DNA from: DAMCZI01 sp032095175
Lineage (GTDB): Bacteria > Bacillota > Clostridia > Clostridiales > Caloramatoraceae
Reading direction: 5' to 3'
NCBI GenBank assembly: GCA_032095175.1
Contig: DAMCZI010000024.1
Location: 12,798 to 76,797 of the forward strand
Length of the DNA: 64,000 nt
Numbering within the stretch: the first letter of the stretch is position 1; each line of letters begins with the position of its first letter. Under the pieces are notes generated by a model. It saw only the letters and a list, made by a program, of their open reading frames with translations, did not search any database and had not been told where the DNA came from. Below, one piece after another: positions 50,249 to 58,878 of the stretch. The translations under genes were made by a program, and so were the position numbers.

Positions 50249-51295
50249 ATGGAGATTAAGACCTTTAAGGAATTTGCTAAAATCATAAAGTCAGGTAAAG
50301 CAAAGGGTGCTTTTGCTATATTGGGTCAGGAAAAATATCTAGTAAAAGAGAGTATAGATATGATATATACCCTTGTAGATAATTTGCCTGAATTAAATAT
50401 AATAACTATTGAAGGGGATTCGATAAATGAGGATTCAATATCAAATGCCTTTGAAAGTATGCCCTTCATGTGTGATAGAAAGATAATACATATTAAAAAC
50501 CCTGATTTTTTAAGAAAAACTGGGGGAGCTTCAAAGGGTGACTCCAAAAAAAGTTCAGGAGGAAGCAGCGGAATAGTAGAGCTTTTAATAAAATGTGTTA
50601 ATAATCTTGCTGATGATATAATTCTTGTTATCTCATATGATGGAGAAGCAGATGATAGGAACAAGCTTATAACAGTGGTTAAAAATGTTGGATATAAGGT
50701 TGATTATAACTGGCTTAAAGCTTTTGAACTCCAGGAGTGGGTTATTGAGAAGGTTTCTGAAAAGGATAAAAGCATAAGTAAAACAGATGCGGCATACCTC
50801 ATATCCACTGTTGGGACATCTATGGAGCAGATACTAGGGGAGATTAGCAAGATTTGTTCATATATTGGTGAAGAAAAAGATATAAAAAAAGAAAATATAG
50901 ATTCTATTGCAAGCAGAAGCCTTGAAAGTAATATTTTCAAGATGGTTGATAGTATATCTAAGAGGGATGCTGATACTGCAATATCAATATTAAACACTCT
51001 TCTTTTTCAAAAGGAAGATTATTTAAGAATAATGGGTATGGTAATTAGACAGTACAGATTAATGCTTTTAATTAAATTACATGATAAACAAAATGTATCT
51101 CCAGAATCTATAGCATCGAAGCTGAGACTCAATGCATTTGTACTCCAAAATCTTTTAAGAATTTGCAGGAGTACCCAGGAGGATAGATTAAAAAAATCAT
51201 TAAACCTCTGTCTTGATATGGATTATGACATAAAAAGAGGAAGATATACTCCCGAAATGGGACTTGAATTTTTATTAGTAGAGTTGTGTAGATAG
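50249..51295 (+). CDS. holA: DNA polymerase III subunit delta
   Basis: A clamp-loader subunit of 348 residues that opens the beta clamp. Features: the N-terminal FKEFAKIIKSGKAKGAFAILGQEKYLVKESI and, further on, ESNIFKMVDSISKRDADTAISIL, typical of HolA domain III. A Ser/Gly-rich insert (SKGDSKKSSGGSSG, about residues 95-108) breaks the N-terminal domain. The context comEC-holA-rpsT matches Bacillus. The ribosome binding site is TAGGTG. Confidence 0.92.
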   Translation: MEIKTFKEFAKIIKSGKAKGAFAILGQEKYLVKESIDMIYTLVDNLPELNIITIEGDSINEDSISNAFESMPFMCDRKIIHIKNPDFLRKTGGASKGDSKKSSGGSSGIVELLIKCVNNLADDIILVISYDGEADDRNKLITVVKNVGYKVDYNWLKAFELQEWVIEKVSEKDKSISKTDAAYLISTVGTSMEQILGEISKICSYIGEEKDIKKENIDSIASRSLESNIFKMVDSISKRDADTAISILNTLLFQKEDYLRIMGMVIRQYRLMLLIKLHDKQNVSPESIASKLRLNAFVLQNLLRICRSTQEDRLKKSLNLCLDMDYDIKRGRYTPEMGLEFLLVELCR

Positions 51296-51310
51296 AAAAT
51301 CAAAGATGAC

Positions 51311-51360
51311 AGGCACTTGAGTTAAGTAATAAAAGCATATAACTTAGGTGCCTTTTAATT
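51311..51360 (+). terminator. Terminator after holA
   Basis: AGGCACTTGAGTTA pairs with TAACTTAGGTGCCT (two G-T/A-C deviations) across a 15-nt loop, followed by TTTTAATT. Confidence 0.65.
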
Positions 51361-51370
51361 AGGCGTATTA

Positions 51371-51407
51371 AACAAAAAATAACAAATCCCCGGATTAACC
51401 GGGGATT
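51371..51407 (-). terminator. Terminator of rpsT
   Basis: AATCCCCGG pairs with CCGGGGATT across 5 nt. On the minus strand it is followed by TTTGTTATTTTTTG. Confidence 0.88.
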
Positions 51408-51417
51408 AATTATATCA

Positions 51418-51687
51418 TTACTTTGAAGCAACTTTATTTAATCTTAAAGTAAGTCTTGACTTCTTTCTTGAAGCAAGGTTCTTATGAACGATTCCCTTTG
51501 CAGCAGCCTTATCTATAAGATGTGCAACTTCATTTAATAATACCTTTGCTTCATCATAGTTTCCGCCAAGAACAGCAGCATCAAACTTCTTTACAATAGT
51601 CTTTATCTCTGATTTAACCATTTTGTTTCTAAGAGTTCTCTTCTCAGTTGTTTTAATTCTCTTTATAGCTGATTTAATATTTGCCAT
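51418..51687 (-). CDS. rpsT: 30S ribosomal protein S20
   Basis: 89 residues, the normal size. The start MANIKSAIKRIKTTEKRTLRNKM and the KGIVHKNLASRKKSRL C-terminal part are S20 signatures. It is a helical protein that binds 16S rRNA early in assembly. It runs opposite to holA and gpr, as in Bacillus. The AGGAGG site is 12 nt from the ATG, a little far. Confidence 0.97.
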   Translation of the reverse strand: MANIKSAIKRIKTTEKRTLRNKMVKSEIKTIVKKFDAAVLGGNYDEAKVLLNEVAHLIDKAAAKGIVHKNLASRKKSRLTLRLNKVASK

Positions 51688-51689
51688 AA

Positions 51690-51800
51690 GCTTTAAAAAC
51701 CTCCTAAAATATATAATTCTTTTATCCTAGCAGATGTGGGGAATCTGCGAGTGAGTTCATACTTGCACATTAACAAAGGTAATTATAACACTATTAGAAA
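51690..51800 (-). promoter_or_regulatory. Structured 5' leader of rpsT (tentative)
   Basis: On the minus strand, upstream of the ribosome binding site, GCAGAT-(7 nt)-ATCTGC (51730-51748) forms a clean hairpin with a CCCCAC loop, preceded by AAGTATGAACTCACTC. Ribosomal protein genes often have autoregulatory leaders, but I do not recognise this one. Confidence 0.3.
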
Positions 51801-51888
51801 TATTATTCAAGCAAAACCTACTGAATAGTATTAAAAAAAATGGAAAAGATAGAAACAGGATTATTACGGGTTAAAAGGAGTGTTTTAT

Positions 51889-52866
51889 ATGATTAGCATA
51901 AGAACAGATCTTGCTGTTGAAATGAGGGAATTATATAAAAAGGATAGCGGTAGAGAAGTACCTGGTGTTGAGGTTGAGGTGGAAAAGGATGAGGAGGATA
52001 TAAATATTACAACTGTTGTTGTTAAGGATGATGAGGGTGCAAGAATTATGGGTAAACCAATTGGAACATATATAACCATGGATGTTCCAGGAATAAAACA
52101 CTATGATGCTGATCTACATGATAGAATAAGCAGGGCAGTGGCAAAACAGCTTGTAAAGGTTGTTAAGCTTGAAAAGGATCAGACAGCACTGGTTGTAGGG
52201 CTTGGAAACTGGAATGTTACACCGGATTCATTAGGACCTAAGGTTGTATCAAAGCTTATGGTAACAAGACATCTTAAAAAGTATATGCCAGAGGTACTTG
52301 AGGATGGTATAAATCCTGTTTGTGCTATCTCTCCAGGAGTACTTGGTATTACTGGAATAGAAACAGCAGAAATAATACAGGGAATAGTAGACAAGGTAAA
52401 ACCAGATGTTGTAATAGTTATAGATGCACTTGCTTCGAGGAAGATGGATAGAGTTGCTACAACCATTCAAATAGGCAACACTGGAATAAACCCAGGTTCT
52501 GGTGTAGGAAACAGAAGAATGGAGCTTACAAAGAATACAATGGGAGTGCCGGTGATTGCAATAGGTGTACCAATGGTTGTAGATGCAGCAACAATGGCAA
52601 ACGATACAATTGATATGATGGTTGACAACCTGATTGAACAGAGCAAGGATAATAAAGCATTTTACAGCATGCTTAAGTCAGTTGATAAGGAAGAAAAACA
52701 TCGTATGATAAGGGAGATATTAAACCCCTATATAGGCAATCTTATGGTAACACCTAAGGAAGTAGATGCACTTATTGAAGACATTTCAAAAACAATTGCA
52801 AATGGAATCAATATAGCTCTTCATAAATCAATAGAATTAAAGGATATTAATAGATATGTTCACTAG
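51889..52866 (+). CDS. gpr: Germination protease Gpr
   Basis: 325 residues. Gpr degrades the small acid-soluble proteins of the spore core during germination. The N-terminal ISIRTDLAVEMRELY resembles the self-cleavage site of the pro-enzyme (TDLAVE-type). Further signatures are VVGLGNWNVTPDSLGPKVV (about 104-122) and IDALASRKMDRVATTIQI. ATG 51889 follows AAAGGAG; the GTG at 51880 overlaps that site. It is followed by two spoIIP copies. Confidence 0.95.
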   Translation: MISIRTDLAVEMRELYKKDSGREVPGVEVEVEKDEEDINITTVVVKDDEGARIMGKPIGTYITMDVPGIKHYDADLHDRISRAVAKQLVKVVKLEKDQTALVVGLGNWNVTPDSLGPKVVSKLMVTRHLKKYMPEVLEDGINPVCAISPGVLGITGIETAEIIQGIVDKVKPDVVIVIDALASRKMDRVATTIQIGNTGINPGSGVGNRRMELTKNTMGVPVIAIGVPMVVDAATMANDTIDMMVDNLIEQSKDNKAFYSMLKSVDKEEKHRMIREILNPYIGNLMVTPKEVDALIEDISKTIANGINIALHKSIELKDINRYVH

Positions 52867-52892
52867 CCCTGGTTATTCCAGGGTTATTTTTA
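52867..52892 (+). terminator. Terminator after gpr
   Basis: CCCTGG pairs with CCAGGG across TTATT, followed by TTATTTTTAT. Confidence 0.8.
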
Positions 52893-52965
52893 TGCCTAAA
52901 TATACTTAATCAATCATATAATATCTATGATTGGCCAAGTATTAATTTACAAAGGGGATGAGAGA

Positions 52966-54135
52966 ATGAAAAAAAGTGATAAGGTGGAATGGATTGCACA
53001 GATTGTATTTTATGCTTTAGGGCTGATAATACTAATTAAAATGGTTGTAACTATAATTAAGCCTGTATCTATGGTTGTAGATACTAAATACAATAAAGGA
53101 TTTTATGAAAATATTTTAAGTAAATCAAATGCATCCCTTGAAGTAATAGGAAATTCCTATGAAGAGGATGAGAAAAGTGATTTGTTTCCAATGGTATTTA
53201 AGTACATAACGGGAATTGATATTGGAAGTCCAAAGACCTATATTGCTTCACAGATTCCTCTTCTTGGGCTTTTTGATATAACTGCTATTGCCTCTAATGA
53301 AGATGGACCTGTAGTTGTTATTCCAAGAGAAGGGATAGATTCTGAAAATCCGCCTTCATCAGGAAAAAATACCGAAAATAATGGACAAACAGCTGGTGAA
53401 AAAGGCAATAACAGCTCTGAATCACCTTCTCAGGTTGGAGAAAAAGGAAATAGTAATTCAGGAAAAACTCCTCAGGTTGGTGAAAAGGTTGTTACTCCTG
53501 GAAATATACAAAATCCTAATAAGAGAAAATTAAATGCAGCAAAGCCATTAGTGTTGATATATCATACTCATACTACAGAATGTTATAATCCGAACAATGT
53601 AAAGGATGGAAACTACAACAATAAGCTTGAAAATGGAGTAGTAGTTGCAGGTGAAATGCTGAAAAAGGAATTAGAAAGTAAATATGGGATAGCAACTATA
53701 CATGATACTACAATACATGATTTACCTGTAAGAGGAAAGGGGTACATGAGAGCTAGGCCTACAGTTAAGAAATATAATGATAAGTATCCAGGGCTTAAGA
53801 TAATAATTGACCTTCATAGAGATGATGCAAAATATCCCAATCAAACTACTGCAATTATAAATAATAAGCGTTATGCAAGGGTTATGTTTGTCTTTGGGGG
53901 AAAAAATAAAAGTGTTGCAAAGAGTAAAGCTTTTACAGCAAATTTAAACAACTATTTTGATAAATATTACCCTAAACTTTCCAGAGGTTTTCTTTATCAT
54001 AATAATTCAGTTTTCAATCAAGATATAACAGATAAATTAGTGATACTTGAACTTGGTTCTATCGAAAACAGCCTCGATGAAGCTTTAAAGACAAATGAAA
54101 TAATTGCAAAAATTATAGCGTTATCAATAAAGTAA
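52966..54135 (+). CDS. spoIIP: Stage II sporulation protein P, copy 1
   Basis: 389 residues: an N-terminal membrane anchor (about 10-32), a stalk, a linker (about 125-185) with the repeated unit QVGEKGNSNSGKTPQVGEK, and the SpoIIP amidase/endopeptidase domain. Zinc-site motifs VLIYHTHTTECYNP (H200, H202), IIDLHRDDA and VILELGSIENS are present. SpoIIP cuts peptidoglycan with SpoIID during engulfment. ATG 52966 follows AAAGGGGA. It is closely related to the next gene, from which a double-hairpin element separates it. Confidence 0.93.
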   Translation: MKKSDKVEWIAQIVFYALGLIILIKMVVTIIKPVSMVVDTKYNKGFYENILSKSNASLEVIGNSYEEDEKSDLFPMVFKYITGIDIGSPKTYIASQIPLLGLFDITAIASNEDGPVVVIPREGIDSENPPSSGKNTENNGQTAGEKGNNSSESPSQVGEKGNSNSGKTPQVGEKVVTPGNIQNPNKRKLNAAKPLVLIYHTHTTECYNPNNVKDGNYNNKLENGVVVAGEMLKKELESKYGIATIHDTTIHDLPVRGKGYMRARPTVKKYNDKYPGLKIIIDLHRDDAKYPNQTTAIINNKRYARVMFVFGGKNKSVAKSKAFTANLNNYFDKYYPKLSRGFLYHNNSVFNQDITDKLVILELGSIENSLDEALKTNEIIAKIIALSIK

Positions 54136-54142
54136 GGTATTT

Positions 54143-54255
54143 ATATGTTTGGCTTAAATGATTCTATATTGCTCGACATTAAACATTTATGCGAAATCAT
54201 ATTCTTTGATTCATTAATCGCAAAGTACCCAATGTAATATCCTTAGTGTGTTTAA
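54143..54255 (-). repeat. Double-hairpin intergenic element, copy C (inverted)
   Basis: The reverse complement matches copy B at high identity: ACATTGGGTACTTTGCGATT, AATGAATCAAAGAATATGAT, TTCGCATAAATGTTTAATGT and CGAGCAATATAGAATCATTT. The left hairpin has decayed. It occupies nearly the whole gap between the two spoIIP genes, starting 7 bp after the first stop. Confidence 0.85.
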
Positions 54256-54280
54256 TATTGTCTACAAAGGGGATGGGGAC

Positions 54281-55411
54281 ATGAAAAGAAGTGACAAGGT
54301 AGAGCAGGTTGCACAGATTGTATTTTATGCTTTAGCATTGATAATATTTGTTAAAATGGTTGTAACTATAATTAAACCAGTGTCAATGGTTGTAGATACT
54401 GAATACAACAAAGGATTTTATGAAAATATTTTAAGCAAATCAACAGCATCCTTTGAAGTGATAGGAAATGGATATGAAGAGGATGAAAAAAGTGATTTGT
54501 TTTCAATGGTATTTATGTATATAACAAATATTGATATTGGAAATCCAAGGACATATATAGCTTCTGAAATACCTTTACTTGGTCTTTTTGACATAACCAA
54601 TATTGCATCAAACGAGGATGGTCCTGTTGTGATTATTCCCAATGAAGAACCTGTCCCTAATGATAACAGTAATATAGCAGATGCTGGGGACAATAATAAG
54701 CCTAAGGAGAATACTGAAAAGCCTAATACAGAAAAAACTCCTACACAGCAAACTGAGGAAAAGAAAATTAATCCTGGCAATATTACAGTTCCAGATAAAA
54801 AGAAACTTAATCCAACAAAGCCATTAGTTTTAATATATCACACCCATATATCAGAAGCTTATAATCCAAATGAAATAGAAAATGGAAATCACTCTAGAGA
54901 TATGAATATTGGTGTTGCAAAAGTTGGTGAGAATTTAAAAAAGGAGCTTGAAAGTAAATATGGAATATCAACGATGCATGATACTACAGCATTTGATTCT
55001 CCTAAATTGGAAAAAGGATATGCAAGGGCAAGGCCATCGGTACAAAATTTCGTAAAAAAATATCCGAGTCTTAAATTGATAATAGATTTACATAGAGATT
55101 CTGCTGGTAAAACTAATTCGACAACAGCAATTATCAATGGAAAGCGCTATGCAAGAATAATGTTTGTCTTTGGAGCAAAAAATAAAAATCTTGCAAAAAG
55201 TAAGGAATTTACAAGGGGATTGAGTAATTATTTCGATAAATATTATCCCAAGTTTTCCAAAGGGTTTTACTGGCAAAATAGATGGGTATACAATCAAGAT
55301 ATTACCCCAAAGCTTGTCATACTAGAAGTTGGCTCTAATAAAAACAGCCTCGGTGAAGCAATAAATTCCACCGAAATAATAGCCAAGATGATAGCATTAT
55401 TTTTAAAATAA
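54281..55411 (+). CDS. spoIIP: Stage II sporulation protein P, copy 2
   Basis: 376 residues, a tandem paralog of the preceding gene. The N-terminal 100 residues are very similar (KVEQVAQIVFYALALIIFVK; YNKGFYENILSKS in both), the linker is different (Asn/Lys/Glu/Pro/Thr rich), and the C-terminal amidase keeps YHTHISEAYNP, IDLHRDSA and LEVGSNKNS. Both copies therefore look catalytically complete. ATG 54281 follows AAAGGGGA; the GTG at 54248 is upstream of that site. Confidence 0.92.
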   Translation: MKRSDKVEQVAQIVFYALALIIFVKMVVTIIKPVSMVVDTEYNKGFYENILSKSTASFEVIGNGYEEDEKSDLFSMVFMYITNIDIGNPRTYIASEIPLLGLFDITNIASNEDGPVVIIPNEEPVPNDNSNIADAGDNNKPKENTEKPNTEKTPTQQTEEKKINPGNITVPDKKKLNPTKPLVLIYHTHISEAYNPNEIENGNHSRDMNIGVAKVGENLKKELESKYGISTMHDTTAFDSPKLEKGYARARPSVQNFVKKYPSLKLIIDLHRDSAGKTNSTTAIINGKRYARIMFVFGAKNKNLAKSKEFTRGLSNYFDKYYPKFSKGFYWQNRWVYNQDITPKLVILEVGSNKNSLGEAINSTEIIAKMIALFLK

Positions 55412-55660
55412 AGTAAAATTGTATAGGCAAATTTTTTTAAAAGTGTTTTAAAGTTTGAGGTGAAAAATTCATTTAAAATGAATTTATTATTTAAGGTGTA
55501 AAGGCGGACAAGCCTTATGTTTTTTGTTTTTAGGAGCTTAGTTTAAAAACTGAATCAAAATATTGACGAATTAAGTACTTGAGTGTTGAAAAAGGACAAT
55601 TTTTCTGAAGGAAATTAATTGAGAACTGGTTCTATAATCACTAAATTATTAATTATAGGT
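55412..55660 (+). other. AT-rich gap after spoIIP copy 2
   Basis: No gene is seen. It contains AAATTCATTT / AAATGAATTT (a short hairpin near 55466) and AAGGCGGACAAGCCTT followed within 3 nt by TTTTTT (about 55498-55525), a weak terminator for spoIIP. The rest is AT-rich without clear pattern. Confidence 0.4.
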
Positions 55661-55667
55661 TTAAATA

Positions 55668-55698
55668 TTGACACAATATCTTATAGGTGTGTTATAAT
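55668..55698 (+). promoter_or_regulatory. Promoter of lepA-hemW
   Basis: TTGACA (55668-55673) and TATAAT (55693-55698) are 19 bp apart, slightly long. The lepA start codon is 120 nt further on; the leader contains AAGGTCAAGAAGGACTTTT, a possible weak hairpin. Confidence 0.5.
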
Positions 55699-55818
55699 TT
55701 ATTCTGATTTAGTATATTCATTTTATTGTTATATGGAATAAAGCAAAAGGTCAAGAAGGACTTTTTATTATAAAATTTAGAGAATTAGTGAATTCTATAT
55801 AGTTGGAGGAGGATAAAT

Positions 55819-57627
55819 ATGACAAGCAGCAGACAGAAGAAAATAAGAAATTTCAGTATAATAGCCCATATAGATCATGGTAAATCTACACTTGCAGACA
55901 GATTAATAGAGAAGACTGGAACCCTGACACAAAGGGAGATGGATGAGCAGATACTTGATAATATGGAGCTTGAAAGAGAAAGAGGTATTACAATAAAGGC
56001 ACAGGCAGTAAGACTTGTATATAATAGTGAAGATGGACAGGAATACTTTTTAAACCTCATTGACACTCCGGGGCATGTCGATTTTAACTATGAGGTTTCA
56101 AAAAGTCTTGCAGCATGCGAAGGAGCAGTGCTTGTGGTTGATGCAACTCAGGGAATACAGGCACAGACACTTGCAAACTGTTATCTTGCTTCTGATCAAA
56201 ACCTTGAAATTATACCAGTAATAAATAAAATAGATCTTCCAAGTGCAAGACCTGAAGAAGTAAAGAAGGAAATAGAAGATATAATAGGTATTGATGCATC
56301 TGATGCTCCTTTGATTTCAGCTAAGGCAGGAATAGGAATAGAAGATGTATTAAAGGCTATTGTTGATAAGGTACCTCCTCCAACTGGAGATGAGGATGCT
56401 CCACTTAAGGCTCTTATATTTGATAGTTACTATGATTCCTATAAGGGAGTTGTATGTCATGTAAGAGTAATGGAGGGAAGCATCAAAAAGGGAACAAACA
56501 TAAGGCTTATGGCTACAGGCAAGGAATATGATGTAAATGAAGTAGGAGTATTTAGAATTGGGCTTTCTGAGGTTGATGAACTAAAGGCAGGTGATGTTGG
56601 TTACATCACTGCAAGTATAAAGATCGTAAGGGATGCCAGAGTTGGAGATACTATAACAGAGGCCGATAGACCAGCAACAAAACCATTGCCAGGTTATAGA
56701 CCAGCAGTACCAATGGTGTATAGTGGTATCTATCCTACAGATGGAGCAAGATATGGAGAATTAAAGGATGCTTTAGAAAAGCTTCAATTAAACGATGCAG
56801 CTCTTCAATTTGAGCCTGAAACTTCAATAGCATTGGGTTTTGGTTTTAGATGTGGATTTTTAGGACTGCTTCATATGGAGGTTATACAGGAGAGACTCGA
56901 GAGAGAGTATAATCTAGATCTTATTACAACAGCTCCAAGCGTTATATATAAAATAACCAAAACAGATGGAGAGCTGATAGAGCTTACTAATCCAACCAAT
57001 ATGCCTTCTCCTACAGAAATAGATTACATGGAGGAGCCATATGTAAAGGCTTCGATAATATCTCCATCGGACTACGTAGGAGCGATTATGGAGCTTTGCC
57101 AGAATAAGAGAGGAACATTTAAAAATATGGAATATATTGAAGCAACAAGAGTTATGCTTCATTATGAAATGCCTTTAAATGAAATAATATATGATTTCTT
57201 TGATTCTTTAAAGTCAAGAACAAAGGGATATGCTTCTCTAGATTATGAGCTATTAGGATATACGCAGACGGATCTTGTTAAGCTTGATATACTTCTTAAT
57301 GGTGAGCCTGTTGATGCACTATCACAGATAGTTCCTAGAGAGAGAGCATATAATAAGGGAAGAGCTGTGACAGAAAAGCTAAAGGAAGTAATTCCAAGAC
57401 AGATGTTTGAAATAGCAATACAGGCAGCAATAGGTGCAAAGATAATAGCAAGAGAAACAGTAAGAGCTCTTAGAAAAGATGTACTTGCCAAGTGCTATGG
57501 TGGAGACATCTCTAGAAAGAAAAAGCTTCTTGAAAAGCAGAAGGAAGGAAAGAAGAGAATGAAGCAGATAGGTTCTGTTGAGGTACCACAGGAAGCATTT
57601 ATGTCAGTTTTAAAGGTAGAATCATGA
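55819..57627 (+). CDS. lepA: Elongation factor 4 (LepA)
   Basis: A translational GTPase of 602 residues. G1 AHIDHGKST (about 16-24), the EERERGITIKAQAV switch region (starts LERERGITIK), G3 DTPGHVDF and G4 NKIDLP are present, and the C-terminal domain YGGDISRKKKLLEKQKEGKKR is specific for LepA. It helps ribosomes under ionic stress and in initiation. The stop overlaps the hemW start (ATGA). Confidence 0.97.
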   Translation: MTSSRQKKIRNFSIIAHIDHGKSTLADRLIEKTGTLTQREMDEQILDNMELERERGITIKAQAVRLVYNSEDGQEYFLNLIDTPGHVDFNYEVSKSLAACEGAVLVVDATQGIQAQTLANCYLASDQNLEIIPVINKIDLPSARPEEVKKEIEDIIGIDASDAPLISAKAGIGIEDVLKAIVDKVPPPTGDEDAPLKALIFDSYYDSYKGVVCHVRVMEGSIKKGTNIRLMATGKEYDVNEVGVFRIGLSEVDELKAGDVGYITASIKIVRDARVGDTITEADRPATKPLPGYRPAVPMVYSGIYPTDGARYGELKDALEKLQLNDAALQFEPETSIALGFGFRCGFLGLLHMEVIQERLEREYNLDLITTAPSVIYKITKTDGELIELTNPTNMPSPTEIDYMEEPYVKASIISPSDYVGAIMELCQNKRGTFKNMEYIEATRVMLHYEMPLNEIIYDFFDSLKSRTKGYASLDYELLGYTQTDLVKLDILLNGEPVDALSQIVPRERAYNKGRAVTEKLKEVIPRQMFEIAIQAAIGAKIIARETVRALRKDVLAKCYGGDISRKKKLLEKQKEGKKRMKQIGSVEVPQEAFMSVLKVES

Positions 57628-58730
57628 TAAATTCATTATATGTTCATATACCCTTCTGCGTAAAAAAATGCCTATACTGTGATTTTAACTCCTATGCAAA
57701 TAGAGAACTTGAGGATTTATATATCGATTCTCTAGTTAATGAAATAGGTAAAATAGAGCAGAATAAATTTGGGACAATTTTTATTGGTGGGGGTACTCCC
57801 ACCATTTTGTCTATTTCAAACCTTGAAAAGCTTTTAAAGAGCCTTAAAGCTTTTAGTCCTGATGAATATACAATTGAAGCAAACCCAGGAACAATAGATG
57901 ATGAAAAGCTTAAGCTATTGAAGCACTATGGAGTAAATAGAATTTCAATGGGCCTTCAAGCATGGCAGGATCGTCTTCTTAAAGGGCTTGGCAGGATACA
58001 CACCATAAAAGATTTTTTAAAAAGCTACGATTTGATTAGAAAAAATGGTTTTAAAAATGTAAACATTGATTTAATGTTTGATATACCAGATCAAAGCTTT
58101 GAGGATTGGAAAGAGACTATTGAAAACGTGATTTTGTTAAAGCCTGAGCATCTTTCATGCTACAGCCTTATCATTGAAGAGGGAACACCATTCTATAATC
58201 TTTACGAAAAAGGTAAACTGAATTTAGTAGATGAAGTTGATGAAAGAAAAATGTATTACTATGCAATAGAGAGATTGGAAAAGGAAGGAATTAAACAATA
58301 TGAAATATCTAATTTCTCAAGAGAAGGATATGAATGCAGGCATAACATTACCTACTGGATGGATGAAAAATATATAGGAGTTGGTGCAGGAGCGCATTCC
58401 TATGTTGATAATACAAGATACAGCAACTTTAGAGATATTAAAAAGTATATAGATAATATTAATAATGGTAGTGCTGTAGAAGAAAAAAATATTGTATCCT
58501 TTAATGATGAGATTTCTGAGTTTATGTTTATGGGATTAAGGATGACAGATGGGATTTCAAAGGAAAGGTTTAAATCAAGGTTTGGATCGGACATTAAAGA
58601 AATTTATTCAGATGAAATAGATAAATGTATTAAGGAAGGTCTTCTTGAAGAAAATAACGAATGCATAAGACTTACAAAACGGGGAATAGATCTTTCAAAC
58701 CAGGTTTTCATAGCTTTTTTAAGGGAATAA
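57624..58730 (+). CDS. hemW: HemW-type radical SAM protein
   Basis: 368 residues. The radical SAM cluster is seen as CVKKCLYCDF (Cys at about 12, 16 and 19), followed by GGGTPTIL, NPGTIDD and, later, GVGAGAHSY. HemW is a heme chaperone related to, but distinct from, coproporphyrinogen dehydrogenase HemN; the linkage to lepA and hrcA is that of HemW. It is translationally coupled to lepA by a 4-bp overlap. Confidence 0.93.
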   Translation: MINSLYVHIPFCVKKCLYCDFNSYANRELEDLYIDSLVNEIGKIEQNKFGTIFIGGGTPTILSISNLEKLLKSLKAFSPDEYTIEANPGTIDDEKLKLLKHYGVNRISMGLQAWQDRLLKGLGRIHTIKDFLKSYDLIRKNGFKNVNIDLMFDIPDQSFEDWKETIENVILLKPEHLSCYSLIIEEGTPFYNLYEKGKLNLVDEVDERKMYYYAIERLEKEGIKQYEISNFSREGYECRHNITYWMDEKYIGVGAGAHSYVDNTRYSNFRDIKKYIDNINNGSAVEEKNIVSFNDEISEFMFMGLRMTDGISKERFKSRFGSDIKEIYSDEIDKCIKEGLLEENNECIRLTKRGIDLSNQVFIAFLRE

Positions 58731-58792
58731 AAGAAAAATATCACTTTTGTATAAATTTTCACGTTTATAGGTTATAAAAGCCTTTTATCATA

Positions 58793-58821
58793 TTGACAAA
58801 TTTATTCAATAGTGATATTTT
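58793..58821 (+). promoter_or_regulatory. Promoter of the hrcA operon
   Basis: TTGACA (58793-58798) is followed 17 bp later by the weak TATTTT (58816-58821). Transcription would begin just before the CIRCE operator. Confidence 0.55.
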
Positions 58822-58834
58822 TATATCGTAATAA

Positions 58835-58861
58835 TTAGCACTCATTAAGAGGGAGTGCTAA
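58835..58861 (+). promoter_or_regulatory. CIRCE operator
   Basis: An exact TTAGCACTC-N9-GAGTGCTAA inverted repeat, the binding site of HrcA. It lies between the promoter and hrcA, so the operon represses itself and is released on heat stress when GroEL is busy. Confidence 0.97.
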
Positions 58862-58878
58862 CAAAGGAGGTGAGGGCA

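Noticed and set aside
58855..58878. GTG 58855 as the start of hrcA
   Set aside because: It lies in the CIRCE operator and ahead of the ribosome binding site; GTG 58879 is correctly spaced.
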